Shown piece after piece: positions 63,939 to 64,000 of a stretch of DNA of 64,000 nucleotides. How positions within the stretch are numbered: position 1 is the first letter of the stretch; each line of letters starts with the position of its first letter. The position numbers were made by a program, and so were the translations under genes. The stretch is from Streptomyces radicis (lineage in GTDB: Bacteria > Actinomycetota > Actinomycetes > Streptomycetales > Streptomycetaceae). The DNA lies in the NCBI RefSeq assembly GCF_003626575.1, contig NZ_RBDY01000015.1, forward strand, positions 62,001 through 126,000, given 5' to 3'. The notes below the pieces were generated by a model, which was not told where the DNA came from, made no database searches, and was given only the letters and a program-made list of their open reading frames with translations.

Positions 63939-64000
63939 CGCAGCGTCGTCACGTCGAGCACGTGCGCGGCGACGTCCACCTCGTCACGGGTCACTCCGTG
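63935..64000 (-). CDS. C-terminal end of an upstream operon gene, truncated by window edge
   Basis: Twenty-one residues (ending DVAAHVLDVTTLR) and a TGA that overlaps the permease ATG are visible. They are too few to assign a family. By position it is another member of the sulfonate operon. Confidence 0.6.
   Translation of the reverse strand, partial: HGVTRDEVDVAAHVLDVTTLR

Overview
The window is very GC-rich, with third-position G/C bias, ATGA and GTGA start/stop overlaps, GTG starts, Tat lipoproteins, and sugar ABC operons that lack their own ATPase. It reads as an actinomycete chromosome, most likely Streptomyces or a close relative. No rRNA, tRNA, CRISPR array or complete insertion sequence was seen.

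Bases 1-16.3 kb are one edge of a modular type I polyketide cluster. A forward operon carries the end of a PKS (KR-ACP), a FcoT/CmiS1-type hotdog enzyme, a PKS piece that starts in the middle of a dehydratase (DH C-half, KR, ACP) and a CmiS2/ThiO-type flavin glycine oxidase. Facing it is a 3797-residue PKS: KSQ-AT-ACP, KS-AT-DH-KR-ACP, KS-AT-DH N-half. The two half-dehydratases appear to be the two parts of one DH domain, so one extension module is divided between proteins on opposite strands. With the CmiS1/CmiS2-type pair this predicts a beta-amino fatty acid starter, as used by cremimycin-type macrolactams. The inferred acid is 3-aminohept-4-enoate.

Bases 16.4-40.3 kb hold accessory genes: a two-helix membrane protein; two large secreted subtilisins, one divergent from a TrmB/LuxR-type regulator across a 30-bp palindrome; an HTH-cupin regulator with an NCS1 transporter and hydantoin-racemase-like gene; an asymmetric heterodimeric ABC exporter; an AA10 LPMO behind a perfect CebR-type box; an MFS exporter/TetR pair; a Tat-exported galactose mutarotase; a 66-residue secreted peptide precursor; and a decayed oxidoreductase next to its TetR.

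Bases 40.4-45.9 kb are a sulfur-scavenging operon: FCD-type GntR, a short Cys-ending leader peptide, SsuC/SsuB/SsuA-like transporter, flavin monooxygenase and OsmC protein. A second sulfonate-type operon (SsuD-like monooxygenase, unsecreted binding protein, ATPase, permease) occupies 60.4-64 kb on the reverse strand.

Bases 46.1-57.9 kb are carbohydrate or uronate catabolism. They hold an enolase-superfamily dehydratase, a DapA-family aldolase and an SDR; a secreted BNR_4-type beta-propeller protein; two IclR regulators; a sugar ABC importer without ATPase; and a secreted hydrolase-like protein with an N-terminal Ig-like domain. Between this block and the second sulfonate operon lies a coupled pair, a parallel beta-helix protein and a small helical protein. 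They share a near-identical 17-residue motif at opposite termini, which is the least explained system in the window.
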